DNA of 64,000 nucleotides from Gammaproteobacteria bacterium. Its GTDB lineage: Bacteria > Pseudomonadota > Gammaproteobacteria > JABHGC01. The stretch covers positions 1 through 64,000 of the forward strand of contig JALWTS010000048.1 in NCBI GenBank assembly GCA_027077805.1, given 5' to 3'. This document shows, piece by piece, positions 28,613 to 37,274 of the stretch. The position numbers and the translations under genes are program-made. The notes beneath the pieces were generated by a model. The model saw nothing but the letters and a program-made list of their open reading frames with translations, was not told the origin of the DNA and did not search any database. How positions within the stretch are numbered: the stretch's first letter is position 1; each line of letters starts with the position of its first letter.

Positions 28613-29539
28613 CTAAAATCCCAAAATCTTAGATGCTTGGCTTTCACTATCTAAAATATCTAAATTACGAATTTGTTCGGTGAAAAAGTTAATTTCTACC
28701 CAAATATTTTGTACATTTTCTAGTTGAGCTTGAATTGGATTTAATGGGGCAAGTTTGATTAATGCCAAGCGTGGATGCTTGGCAACTCTAATTGTGTTAG
28801 CGGCAGCGCGATAGTATTCGGCACCTGCTTGCATGGTTTTTAGTAAGGTTTTAAGTTCAATTGAAAATTGATTGATTTGTTGTAATAGATTTTCTTGTTC
28901 TGAGGCAAATGCTTTCCATAAGCGTTCTTCGGCTTCTAAGGCATAAATTTCATTATAAACATCTTTGAGTTTTTGTTTGACTTCATCTTGTTTACTAGGG
29001 ATGGTATTTTTGTTGGTTTTTTCATCAATGATTAATTTTTGTTGTTTCGCCGATTGAATTAATTTTTCTAATTCTTTTTCTGTTACCTGTAATTTTAATG
29101 CTTGTTGTTTTAGCTCAGTGGCAGATTGGGTTAAACCTTGTTTTTTATCACGAAATTCATTGATTTTTTGTTGAGTTTTTTGATAAATCTGTTGCAGTTT
29201 TTCAATTTCTTGTTGATGAACTTTGCTAATATCTTGTTCTAAAATATCGGTTTTTTCATAAGCAGTCGCTACTAAATCTAAACCATGAGCGACTTCTATT
29301 AATAATTCATCCGTGTCTTGGTTGAGTTTTATTTCAGAATACACCCCTCTAAATAAAGCAATGCCTTGTTGAATATCGCCTGCAATTTTTTCAGCACCAT
29401 AAGACGAAACTTTGACGGAAGATTCAATGACTTGTTTTTTTAAGTGATCAAATCGTACCGATGTAAATGTTTCTAAGTCTGCACTATAAGTGTTAAAACT
29501 TAATAAGTAGAGCAGGCTAAATAAAATGATTGTTTTCAT
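28613..29539 (-). CDS. Exported coiled-coil protein, unknown
   Basis: The 308 residues have a signal peptide (ILFSLLYLLSFNTYSA) and a mature protein that is nearly all alpha-helix. A long coiled coil spans about residues 95-230 (repeated K/E/Q heptads such as VTEKELEKLIQSAKQQKLI). It has no Cys and no recognised domain. Its ribosome site and 5' region are shared with dolP (47-nt leader repeat). It may form an elongated periplasmic structure; that is inference from the coiled coil. Confidence 0.65.
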   Translation of the reverse strand: MKTIILFSLLYLLSFNTYSADLETFTSVRFDHLKKQVIESSVKVSSYGAEKIAGDIQQGIALFRGVYSEIKLNQDTDELLIEVAHGLDLVATAYEKTDILEQDISKVHQQEIEKLQQIYQKTQQKINEFRDKKQGLTQSATELKQQALKLQVTEKELEKLIQSAKQQKLIIDEKTNKNTIPSKQDEVKQKLKDVYNEIYALEAEERLWKAFASEQENLLQQINQFSIELKTLLKTMQAGAEYYRAAANTIRVAKHPRLALIKLAPLNPIQAQLENVQNIWVEINFFTEQIRNLDILDSESQASKILGF

Positions 29540-29581
29540 TAATTTTCTCGACTCCTATCAGTGTTCGGGTAAATATGGGCT
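29535..29581 (-). repeat. Leader repeat, copy 2 (upstream of the 28.6-29.5 kb gene)
   Basis: This 47-nt segment differs from 18641-18687 at 3 positions. It holds GGAGTCGAG as a ribosome site followed by AAAATTA and the ATG, plus about 25 upstream bases ending in AGCCCATATTTACCCGAA on the minus strand. Confidence 0.9.
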
Positions 29582-29603
29582 ATTGGCTTCAATCAATTGT
29601 CTT

Positions 29604-29637
29604 ATTAAAGCCCCTAAGTTACAAAGGGCTTAGGGGT
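29604..29637 (-). terminator. Terminator after the 29.6-30.2 kb gene
   Basis: CCCCTAAG (29611-29618) pairs with CTTAGGGG (29629-29636) over eight base pairs, with a 10-base loop. Read on the minus strand it is followed by CTTTAATAAG, a weak T-rich tail. It lies directly downstream of the stop at 29644. Confidence 0.55.
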
Positions 29638-29643
29638 GATTTA

Positions 29644-30204
29644 CTATCGATTCTCATTAAATAAATCCGTATTAGTATTTGTATCAGTCAAACGTGCTAA
29701 ATCGGCAAGTACCCGTTGGCGTTGAATTTCTAAATAAGCAATTTGTTTAGAAAGATTTGCCCAATGTTGTTTCGCTTTGGGAGTAAGTCTGTCTTGTTGT
29801 TTGGGTGGATCGACAAGAAATTCTATTACTTGCAGTCGTTTACGTTCGAGTTCTAATAAGGTTTTTGGTACATTTTGCCAAGCAATTGCAGGCATTTTTA
29901 TTTTAGGTTGTTGTCGTTTTATTATATCTTGAAAAATGCTTTGACTGCGTTGTTGCAGTTCTGAAATATAAACTGTGATTAGCTTCCATTGAAATTTTCC
30001 AGTGGCTTTGTATTTAATATCCTCTAAGGCCTTTTCAATTTGCTTGGATAGTTCTGCCTTTTGTTTTTGTTGTTTTTTTTGTTCAGTTTTAAGCAAGTTA
30101 TCGGGAGCAGTGGGTTTTGTTGGTTCATATAATATTATTGTTGCTAAAATTGCAAATATGCTAAAACCGATTATATAAAACAAATTGTATTTGTTCATTA
30201 TCAT
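29644..30204 (-). CDS. Unknown membrane-anchored helical protein
   Basis: The 186 residues have an N-terminal transmembrane segment (LFYIIGFSIFAILATIILY), then a Lys/Gln-rich helical region (TEQKKQQKQKAELSKQIEKA) and further helices that suggest a coiled coil. It has no Cys and no known domain. The start is ATG 30204 or 30198; neither has a clear ribosome site. It lies 30 bases after the stop of the 274-residue gene and has its own terminator. Confidence 0.6.
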   Translation of the reverse strand: MIMNKYNLFYIIGFSIFAILATIILYEPTKPTAPDNLLKTEQKKQQKQKAELSKQIEKALEDIKYKATGKFQWKLITVYISELQQRSQSIFQDIIKRQQPKIKMPAIAWQNVPKTLLELERKRLQVIEFLVDPPKQQDRLTPKAKQHWANLSKQIAYLEIQRQRVLADLARLTDTNTNTDLFNENR

Positions 30205-30234
30205 TTGTTACGGCTATTACAGCCCAATAAATAT

Positions 30235-31059
30235 TTAAAATATTTTTTTATGAAGCAATTTACTCAGGCGTTGTTTGGCACTTAATGGTTTCCTTGCTTC
30301 AGTAAGTGTTTGTTCTTCTGGATCGGCTTGATTCATTTCTAATTCATATTGTTGTTGTTGCATGTTATCCAAAATTTGTCGTTTAATTGCTTCTCTGGCT
30401 TCAAAGCTTAATTCTGCCCCAGCCATTTCTTTGATTTTATTTGGCTTTCTTAAAATCATACCCGTAAGTTCATTTAAAAAGACGTTATCAACACAATCTC
30501 TAGGATAGGAATAGGTAATTTTACCAATACTATTCATATTTTGTAAGGTTAAATCAACCGTATCATTTTCTAAATCGGGGCTTATTTCAATCACTGTTTC
30601 AATTTTGGGTTTAATGAAGATAGTACCTGCTGATTGTACTTGAGAAAAGGTTTCCTCATATTCAATATGTGATTGCCATAGGTAATGGCAAAATTTTTTA
30701 AAGACTTTTAGGCCTTTAATTCTTATTGGACGCACCACATGATCTTCATTAATACATTCAAATGAAAATTCAACCCGTTGAATAAACTGTTCACCATCAA
30801 CATCTATCCATGTTTTGTAGTTTTGTTGTTGCAGTCCATCTAGTTCACCATAACCATCAATCCAATATTTAATATCGGCTTGTGGTTTAACAACATTTAA
30901 TTGTTCTGCCAATTCTTTAAAATAACCATAAATAGGGCGTAACAAGTCCTGATAGGCTTGACGTTGTGCTTGTTTTGCCTTTTCATCCGCTAAGCGTTGT
31001 TTTTGTTCTGCCTCTTGAATTTCTTGGGCTTGTTTTTTTAATTGATCTAAGTAACTCAT
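30235..31059 (-). CDS. Unknown cytoplasmic protein
   Basis: The protein has 274 residues, no signal peptide and no membrane segment. It starts with a charged helical stretch (DQLKKQAQEIQEAEQKQRLADEKAKQAQRQA), followed by a folded middle with repeated strands (about 65-200) and a basic C terminus ending SKLLHKKIF. I do not recognise the family. The clean frame and ordinary codon use support a real gene. It lies 14 bases after the CDGSH gene and ahead of the anchored helical protein, so the three may share a transcript. Confidence 0.65.
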   Translation of the reverse strand: MSYLDQLKKQAQEIQEAEQKQRLADEKAKQAQRQAYQDLLRPIYGYFKELAEQLNVVKPQADIKYWIDGYGELDGLQQQNYKTWIDVDGEQFIQRVEFSFECINEDHVVRPIRIKGLKVFKKFCHYLWQSHIEYEETFSQVQSAGTIFIKPKIETVIEISPDLENDTVDLTLQNMNSIGKITYSYPRDCVDNVFLNELTGMILRKPNKIKEMAGAELSFEAREAIKRQILDNMQQQQYELEMNQADPEEQTLTEARKPLSAKQRLSKLLHKKIF

Positions 31060-31072
31060 AATTGATTTAGAA

Positions 31073-31312
31073 CTAGTCTAGGGTTTTATGACTGCCATCA
31101 CATAAGGGTTGATTATTACTTTGTTTACAACCACAAAAGCCAACTTTTCTAGCTTCAGTCAGTTCAAATTTCACGGGACGAAATTCCGTACTACTATGAG
31201 AACCATCACAAAAGGGTTGGTTTTTTGATTGTCCACAGCGACACCACCAGTAAGTACCAGCGTCTAATGCAATAACATAGGGTTTTTTTTGTGCACAGAT
31301 AGCTTGTTCCAT
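31073..31312 (-). CDS. Tandem CDGSH iron-sulfur protein
   Basis: The protein has 79 residues with two CDGSH motifs in full: CRCGQSKNQPFCDGSH (about 24-39) and CGCKQSNNQPLCDGSH (about 59-74). Each gives the C-x-C-x8-C-x3-H ligand set of a [2Fe-2S] cluster with three Cys and one His, as in mitoNEET-type proteins. The double type is related to mitochondrial CISD3/MiNT. It has no transmembrane segment. Redox sensing or cluster transfer is the family role; the specific role here is unknown. AGGAGC lies upstream of the ATG. It is divergent from argS. Confidence 0.92.
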   Translation of the reverse strand: MEQAICAQKKPYVIALDAGTYWWCRCGQSKNQPFCDGSHSSTEFRPVKFELTEARKVGFCGCKQSNNQPLCDGSHKTLD

Positions 31313-31358
31313 GTTAAACTTTTGCTCCTAATTAGTCATGGGAAAATAGAAAACTATT

Positions 31359-33086
31359 ATGAATATTTTAGACTTATTAAGTCAACAGTTTCAACATGCT
31401 TTTACAAAAATTGGTATTAAAGGCGATCCTGTTATTAAACCAGCAAAGCAATCCAAGTTTGGTGATTTCCAAGCGAATGGCATAATGGCGATCGCCAAAC
31501 GACAACAACAAAATCCAGTGCCGTTAGCGAAACAAGTGGTAGCAGTGCTGGATTTGGACGAAGTAAGCGATAAAATCGAAGTCGCAGGTCCTGGATTTAT
31601 CAATATTCATTTAAAATCCACATGGCTTGCACAACAGTTACAGCAAATGGCTAAGGATAATAAATTGGGGATAAGGGCGGTTGAAGCTCAAACGATTGTA
31701 GTGGATTATTCCAGCCCAAATTTGGCCAAAGAAATGCATGTTGGTCATTTACGCAGTACGATTATTGGTGATGCTGTGGTAAGGATTTTGGAATTTGTGG
31801 GTCATAAGGTGATTCGACAAAATCATGTCGGGGATTGGGGGACGCAATTTGGTATGTTGCTGGCATTAATGCAAAGTCTTACTGATACTGAGTATGATTT
31901 GCAATTATCAGATTTGGAAAGTTTTTATCAACAAGCCAAACAGAAATTTGATAATGATGCGGAATTTGCCAATCAAGCCAGACAAATGGTCGTAAAACTA
32001 CAATCAGGTGATCCGCAGTGCTTAAAGTTATGGCGACAGTTTATTGATATTTCTTTGTCCCATTGTCAAGCGGTATATGATGAACTCAATGTTAGTTTGA
32101 CTGCCTCAGATATTCGTCCCGAAAGTTTTTATAATTCTGATTTAGCCCAAACTGTGAAAGATTTAGCCCGGTATCTTACGGTATCTGATGGTGCAAAATG
32201 CGTATTTTTGCCTGAATTTGTAGGGAAAGACGGGCAGATGTTGCCATTAATTGTGCAAAAATCAGATGGCGGTTATTTATATGCAACGACTGATTTAGCT
32301 GCCATCCGTTATCGAGTGCAACAGTTAAAAGCCCAGCGAATTTTATATTTTGTGGATGCTAGACAAAGTTTACATTTGGCTCAAGTATTTGCAGTCAGTC
32401 GGAAAGCAGGCTTTGTCGATGATAATTGTTCTTTGGAACATCATCCCTTTGGTACTATGTTGGATAAACAAGGGAAGCCTTTTAAAACTAGATCAGGGGG
32501 AACCGTTAAATTAATTGATTTATTAACAGAAGCTAAACAACGAGCATTAGCCGTAGTGCAAGCTAAAAATCCAGATTTGTCTCCAGAAGTCGCTCAAAAT
32601 ATTGCTAAAGTAGTGGGTATTGCAGCAATTAAATATGCGGATTTAGCTAAAAATCGTACTCAGGATTATCAATTTGATTGGCAAAGCATGTTGGCATTAG
32701 ACGGTAATACTGCCCCTTATTTACAATATGCTTATGCTAGAACCCAAAGTATTTTGCGTAAAGCGAAAGCGGAGGGTCATCGCAATCATATTGCGACAGC
32801 ATCAATCGTGATAACTCAGCCACAGGAGCGAGCATTGGTATTACAGTTATTACAATTTTCTGGGCTTGTGTTACAAGTAGCAGAGCAAGCGTATCCGCAT
32901 TATTTATGTGATTATCTTTATCATGTCGCAAAATTATTAATGCAGTTTTATGAAGGCTGTCCTATCTTAAAGCCAGAGGTAGCACTTGAGATTCAGCAAA
33001 GTCGATTATTATTATGTGAACTGACAGCAAAGGTGTTAGCAACAGGATTATCATTATTAGGCATTGGATATTTGGAGAAAATGTAG
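31359..33086 (+). CDS. argS: Arginyl-tRNA synthetase
   Basis: ArgS charges tRNA-Arg. The 575 residues match the E. coli type (577). Seen are the N-terminal Add-1 domain, the HIGH motif as HVGHLRST (about 122-129), GDWGTQFGML, and the class-I KMSKS region in its usual degenerate ArgS form GKPFKTRSGGTVKL. The C-terminal anticodon-binding domain includes YLQYAYARTQSILRKA. It is followed 60 bases later by an exported protein gene. Confidence 0.97.
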   Translation: MNILDLLSQQFQHAFTKIGIKGDPVIKPAKQSKFGDFQANGIMAIAKRQQQNPVPLAKQVVAVLDLDEVSDKIEVAGPGFINIHLKSTWLAQQLQQMAKDNKLGIRAVEAQTIVVDYSSPNLAKEMHVGHLRSTIIGDAVVRILEFVGHKVIRQNHVGDWGTQFGMLLALMQSLTDTEYDLQLSDLESFYQQAKQKFDNDAEFANQARQMVVKLQSGDPQCLKLWRQFIDISLSHCQAVYDELNVSLTASDIRPESFYNSDLAQTVKDLARYLTVSDGAKCVFLPEFVGKDGQMLPLIVQKSDGGYLYATTDLAAIRYRVQQLKAQRILYFVDARQSLHLAQVFAVSRKAGFVDDNCSLEHHPFGTMLDKQGKPFKTRSGGTVKLIDLLTEAKQRALAVVQAKNPDLSPEVAQNIAKVVGIAAIKYADLAKNRTQDYQFDWQSMLALDGNTAPYLQYAYARTQSILRKAKAEGHRNHIATASIVITQPQERALVLQLLQFSGLVLQVAEQAYPHYLCDYLYHVAKLLMQFYEGCPILKPEVALEIQQSRLLLCELTAKVLATGLSLLGIGYLEKM

Positions 33087-33148
33087 CAAAAATTTAAAAT
33101 TCTGCTAGGCTTGAGGTATCTATTTATTACTACTAACGAGGGCTTTTA

Positions 33149-33901
33149 ATGAAGATTTTACCCATATTAATGCTAATCACTCTAGCTATCACTAATATCG
33201 CTTATGCTGATGAAGTGATTAAACGTTATCCTAACAGTCAATCTGGTAAAATTGTGTACCAATTATCTGGTATGGAGCAAGGCACTGAAACCATTTATTA
33301 TGATCAATGGGGTGTCAGAGAAGTAAAATATAAACAAGCCACCATAACCATGATGGGACAAAACAAAACCATTAAGCAAATGGTGTTGATTACTGATGGC
33401 GGGAAATGGGTTTACACCATTGATTTAGATAAAAAAACGGGTAAAAAAATGGAAAATCCAATGTTTTCTAAACTTTCCCCTGAACAACGTCAGCAAATGA
33501 TGCAAGGCGGTGAAAAAATGATGCAAGCAATGGGCGCTAAAAAAGTTGGTACGGATACCGTTGCAGGCAAAACTTGTAATGTGTGGAAAATGCAAAAAGC
33601 CAATAGTTCGGTTTGTATTTGGAAAAACTTGCCTTTAAGAGTTGAAAGTCAAATGGGATCGATGAAAGTGAAAAATATTGCGACTGAAGTGGTTGAGGGT
33701 ATTGATATTCCTGAAGATAAATTTACTATACCTGCTGATATTAAGATAGAAACGGTGGATTTAAATAAATTGCAACAACAAATGCAAAAAATGCGACAAA
33801 TGATGTGGCAAGGTCAAAATCATTCTGATTCGCAACAAATGCGTCCTATGATGCAGCGACGTATGCAACAAATGCGTGAGCAACATCAACAAATGCAATA
33901 A
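33149..33901 (+). CDS. Exported Met/Gln-rich protein, unknown
   Basis: The 250 residues have a signal peptide (ILPILMLITLAITNIAYA) and a mature part of beta strands typical of outer-membrane-carrier-type periplasmic proteins (SGKIVYQLSG, TETIYYDQWGVREVKY, KWVYTIDLDKK, GKTCNVWKM, NSSVCIWKNLPLRVES). There are two Cys (in TCNVW and SVCIW). The C terminus (about 208-250) is nearly all Met, Gln and Arg. I do not recognise it with certainty; a DUF4412-like family is possible. Met-rich tails can bind copper, but this is inference. A ggt pseudogene follows 11 bases later. Confidence 0.7.
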   Translation: MKILPILMLITLAITNIAYADEVIKRYPNSQSGKIVYQLSGMEQGTETIYYDQWGVREVKYKQATITMMGQNKTIKQMVLITDGGKWVYTIDLDKKTGKKMENPMFSKLSPEQRQQMMQGGEKMMQAMGAKKVGTDTVAGKTCNVWKMQKANSSVCIWKNLPLRVESQMGSMKVKNIATEVVEGIDIPEDKFTIPADIKIETVDLNKLQQQMQKMRQMMWQGQNHSDSQQMRPMMQRRMQQMREQHQQMQ

Positions 33902-33912
33902 TATTACGTATT

Positions 33913-34860
33913 ATGCCTCGCATAATTTTTATTTTAGTTTTTATTGCTTACCACAGTTTAGCTTGGAGTGTTAAGCCTCCTGCCCCGGCTGTGGTAACTG
34001 CCCATCCTTTGGCGACACAAGCAGGTATTCAGATTTTACAGCAAGGTGGCAATGCCTTTGATGCCGCTATTGCCGTGAGTGCCATGTTAGCTGTGGTTGA
34101 ACCGTATAGTTCGGGTTTAGGGGGGGGGCGGTTTTTGGTTATTATATGATGCGAATAAGCAGCGTTATATTATGGTTGATAGTCGAGAAACCGCACCATT
34201 AGCAGCAAGCACCAAGCCACACCTAGTCAACAATTGCCCATAAAATTAACCCAAGGACAAGATACCACCCATTTCTCAATCTTGGATCAAGCAGGCAATC
34301 GAGTGGCAGCGACCTTGTCAATTAATTATCCCTTTGGTTCAGGATTTGTTGCCAAAGGCACAGGTGTTTTATTGAATAATGAAATGGATGATTTTGTAAC
34401 GGCTCCCCATCGTCCTAATGTTTATGGTTTAGTTGGTGGGGAAGCCAATGCAATTGCACCTAAAAAACGCATGTTATCCAGTATGACACCAACCTTTGTG
34501 GAGACTTCTCAAGGCGTGGCAATGTTAGGCACACCGGGTGGTAGTCGTATTATTACTATGGTGTTATTAGCCATACTCGAATTAATTAAAACTCAACAGC
34601 CCATTGATTGGGTTAGTTTGCCACGTTATCATCATCAATATTTGCCTGATCAAGTACAATATGAGGCCAATGCTTTATCTGTAGAGGAACAACGTAAATT
34701 ACAACAAAAAGGCCATCAACTAAAATTACTTTCTGGCACTTATGGCAATATGCAAGCCATTTTCTGGGATCAACAACAACAGCAAGTTCGTATTGGTTCT
34801 GACCCCAGAGGTATTGGGTCTGGTGAATTAATTAAATTGGGCCAGTTTGCCGTTGAGTAA
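33913..34860 (+). pseudogene. ggt: Broken gamma-glutamyltransferase gene
   Basis: The N-terminal piece encodes a signal peptide and PAPAVVTAHPLATQAGIQIL, then GGNAFDAAIAVSAMLAVVEPYSSGLGGG, typical of Ggt. A run of nine G at 34120-34128 throws the frame; with eight G the text would read GGFWLLYDANKQRYIMVDSRETAPLAA. About 50 bases on, near 34205, the sequence jumps to the region before the autocleavage Thr (DTTHFSILD) and continues as a normal small subunit to the stop at 34860. About 250 residues of the large subunit are missing, and the frame changes again at the junction. The gene therefore has both a frameshift and an internal deletion and cannot make active enzyme. Confidence 0.9.
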
Positions 34861-35097
34861 ATCATAACAAGTAATCTCACCATTTAAAATGGTTTCTTCT
34901 GGGATAGAGGCTACAATGCACGCTTTTTTAGTTAAATCTGCCACCGCTTGGTGATCTTTCATTTGCATACAGCATTGACCACATTCGACTAGTAAATTCC
35001 AATGTGGAAATGTATTTTTATCATAATGATCTAAATCATCGGGTACTAACATTCCTGATTGTTTTGCAGGCAAATACATAATATGTTGCTTAATCAT
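34828..35097 (-). CDS. Unknown small protein
   Basis: From ATG 35097 (GAGGAG ahead, spacing about 9) the protein has 89 residues; the open frame runs further upstream without ribosome-site support. It has the segment LLVECGQCCMQMKDHQAVADLTKKAC with four Cys, which could bind metal. No family is recognised. Its 3' end overlaps the end of the ggt remnant by 33 bases on the opposite strand. The real end of ggt is thus shared with a live gene, or the small gene grew into it. Confidence 0.55.
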   Translation of the reverse strand: MIKQHIMYLPAKQSGMLVPDDLDHYDKNTFPHWNLLVECGQCCMQMKDHQAVADLTKKACIVASIPEETILNGEITCYDLLNGKLAQFN

Positions 35098-35219
35098 TAT
35101 TATTCTCCTCTCAATTATTGTATTATAATTTACTAATATACAGGAAATTAATATAAAGTCAAGCATATTTCTATTTTTCATAATAAAATCAAGTAATTAT
35201 AATTTTTCTATCTATTGTT

Positions 35220-36239
35220 TTAAATGATCAGCATGGCATCACCATAGCTAAAAAAGCGATATTTTTGACCAACAGCATATTGGTAGGCTTGCATGACTGC
35301 TTGATAACCTCCAAATGCTGATACTAACATTAGCAAGGTTGATTCAGGGAGATGAAAATTGCTAATTAATCCGTCAATGGTATGAAATTGATAACCAGGG
35401 GTAATAAATAATTTAGTTTCACCTTGATAGGGCGATAATTGTCCTGATTGTGAAGCGGTTTCTAAACAACGAACTGAGGTTGTGCCTACGGCAATGACTC
35501 GACCGCCTTGTTGTTGGGTTTGTTGAATGCTTTTACAAGTGTTTGGGGTAACTTCAACATATTCACTATGCATTTGATGTTGATCAATTCGTTGACAACG
35601 CATCGTTTGAAATGTGCCAGCTCCTACATGTAAGGTTACATAGGCTAATTGTATGCCTTGTTGTTGTAGTTGTTGTAATTGGGTTTGCTCAAAATGTAAA
35701 CCGGCAGTGGGTGCCGCTACTGCTCCTAGTTTTTCAGCATAAACGGTTTGATAACGTTGTTGGTCTGTTTGGGTGTCTTGCCTTTGAATATAAGGTGGTA
35801 ATGGCATATGACCTAAGTTTTGGAAGATTTTTAGGATTGAACTAGCATCCAGTGTTTGAACTTGAAAAAACTCACCTTGACGTTGTTTGATTTGAATACT
35901 GATCTTGTCATCAAGATTGATTAAACTCGCTACTTTGGGGGATTTGCTGGCTTTAATTTGCACTAAAGCAGAACTGTGATCAATACAACGTTCTAATAAT
36001 ATCTCAACTTTACCGCCTGTAGCCTTATTGCCATGTAAGCGAGCAGGAATCACTTGGGTATTATTTAATACCAATAAATCTTTGGGTTTAAGAAATTGTT
36101 GCAGTTGATGAAAATAACTATCCTGACATTCCCCTGTCGTTCTGGATAAATATAACAAACGACTAGCATTGCGTTGTTTTAATGGAAATTGGGCAATAAG
36201 TTCTTGGGGTAAATCATAAAAGAAATCAGATTTTAACAT
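35220..36239 (-). CDS. queA: S-adenosylmethionine:tRNA ribosyltransferase-isomerase
   Basis: QueA converts 7-aminomethyl-7-deazaguanine in tRNA to epoxyqueuosine. The 339 residues are of normal length. Seen are the N terminus DFFYDLPQELIAQFPLKQRNASRLL, NNTQVIPARLHG, GAVAAPTAGLHF, VTLHVGAGTFQ and a C-terminal SNFHLPESTLLMLVSAF, all QueA hallmarks. The usual partner tgt is not seen downstream, so the gene is separate from the common queA-tgt pair here. Confidence 0.96.
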   Translation of the reverse strand: MLKSDFFYDLPQELIAQFPLKQRNASRLLYLSRTTGECQDSYFHQLQQFLKPKDLLVLNNTQVIPARLHGNKATGGKVEILLERCIDHSSALVQIKASKSPKVASLINLDDKISIQIKQRQGEFFQVQTLDASSILKIFQNLGHMPLPPYIQRQDTQTDQQRYQTVYAEKLGAVAAPTAGLHFEQTQLQQLQQQGIQLAYVTLHVGAGTFQTMRCQRIDQHQMHSEYVEVTPNTCKSIQQTQQQGGRVIAVGTTSVRCLETASQSGQLSPYQGETKLFITPGYQFHTIDGLISNFHLPESTLLMLVSAFGGYQAVMQAYQYAVGQKYRFFSYGDAMLII

Positions 36240-36282
36240 AGAAATTCTAGCATTTTAATAATCTAACAAAATTAAAAGTTAA

Positions 36283-37215
36283 TCATTGTTTGTGTTGGTT
36301 AATATAGTTGACTGCCAGCTTTTGGAAAATACCTTTATCAAAGCGACAAGTCCCAATAAAATGAATTAATTTTAATGCTGGGGTGTAAAAGTCCGCTGAA
36401 TTGTAAAATTTTATCGGTAAAATTTTAGTATTGGCTTGATTGGCAAGAATAATATTTGAAGTAACTTGTTCAGAACCCCAATTATACCATTTATCACCAA
36501 TAGTTTTCACCATATATTCTGATATGATACATAAATCTTCTATGGCAAAACTATTTTTAGGAAAGCCTGCAAAACCTGCACAAGCACGCACATATTTAAG
36601 GTTAGGTTTGTAATTTAATCCAGGTAAATTGATTTCTGCCATGACTTGCACATGATGACTACCTTTGCCATTAGCATGAAGACCCGTTGCAACTTCCGAT
36701 ATTTCAGTTGCGGTATTGATTTTTTGCCCTGTTTCATGGTTAGTGCCTAACATAAAGGGTAGGCATTGTTGACTGTACGCAATGACTTCATCAATTTTAT
36801 TTTGGCTGAAAATATCGGCATCCATTTGAATAACATAGTGATCTTTCACAAAATCAGCAATCGCTTGAATCCGCTCCCAACAGCCACCCGTTGGTAGTCT
36901 GGAATCCGCAAATTGTTTGGCAGCTAGAATTTCAAGTGCAGGAATAAGCGTTTGTAATTGCCGTTTGTCTTTTGGGCTTAAACTACCATCATCAACGGCA
37001 ATAATACGACTGGGTAATAAATATTGACAAAATGAATTGACTGCTACGACATATTGATTGACATCACGATGGCACATTAATGATACTAAACAAACAGGAT
37101 GATTTGATAAGGTAAGGGGGGGTAATTGAGTAAAATGTCGGGTAGCATGGTTAAATAATTTAAGCTGAATTTTGTGATGTATGCGTTTAAGAATTAGCTT
37201 TAGACTCATTGACAT
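36283..37215 (-). CDS. Glycosyltransferase-like protein (GT-A fold)
   Basis: From ATG 37215 it has 310 residues; the open frame continues to 37395 but would overlap the divergent HD gene. Seen are an N-terminal strand-helix with VDDGS (about 74-78) and the nucleotide-sugar metal motif MDADI (about 131-135), both typical of GT-A glycosyltransferases. A later WGSEQVTSN could be part of an acceptor site. It has no membrane segment. The donor and acceptor are unknown. No other sugar-polymer gene is nearby. Confidence 0.65.
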   Translation of the reverse strand: MSMSLKLILKRIHHKIQLKLFNHATRHFTQLPPLTLSNHPVCLVSLMCHRDVNQYVVAVNSFCQYLLPSRIIAVDDGSLSPKDKRQLQTLIPALEILAAKQFADSRLPTGGCWERIQAIADFVKDHYVIQMDADIFSQNKIDEVIAYSQQCLPFMLGTNHETGQKINTATEISEVATGLHANGKGSHHVQVMAEINLPGLNYKPNLKYVRACAGFAGFPKNSFAIEDLCIISEYMVKTIGDKWYNWGSEQVTSNIILANQANTKILPIKFYNSADFYTPALKLIHFIGTCRFDKGIFQKLAVNYINQHKQ

Positions 37216-37274
37216 TGCTTTATCAAAAATATTGGAGATAATATAGCATATTTCACTGACAAAGAAATCATAGA

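Noticed and set aside
34120-34128. Phase-variable switch at the nine-G run in ggt
   Set aside because: A change in G number could restore the frame at that point, but the internal deletion further on still kills the gene.
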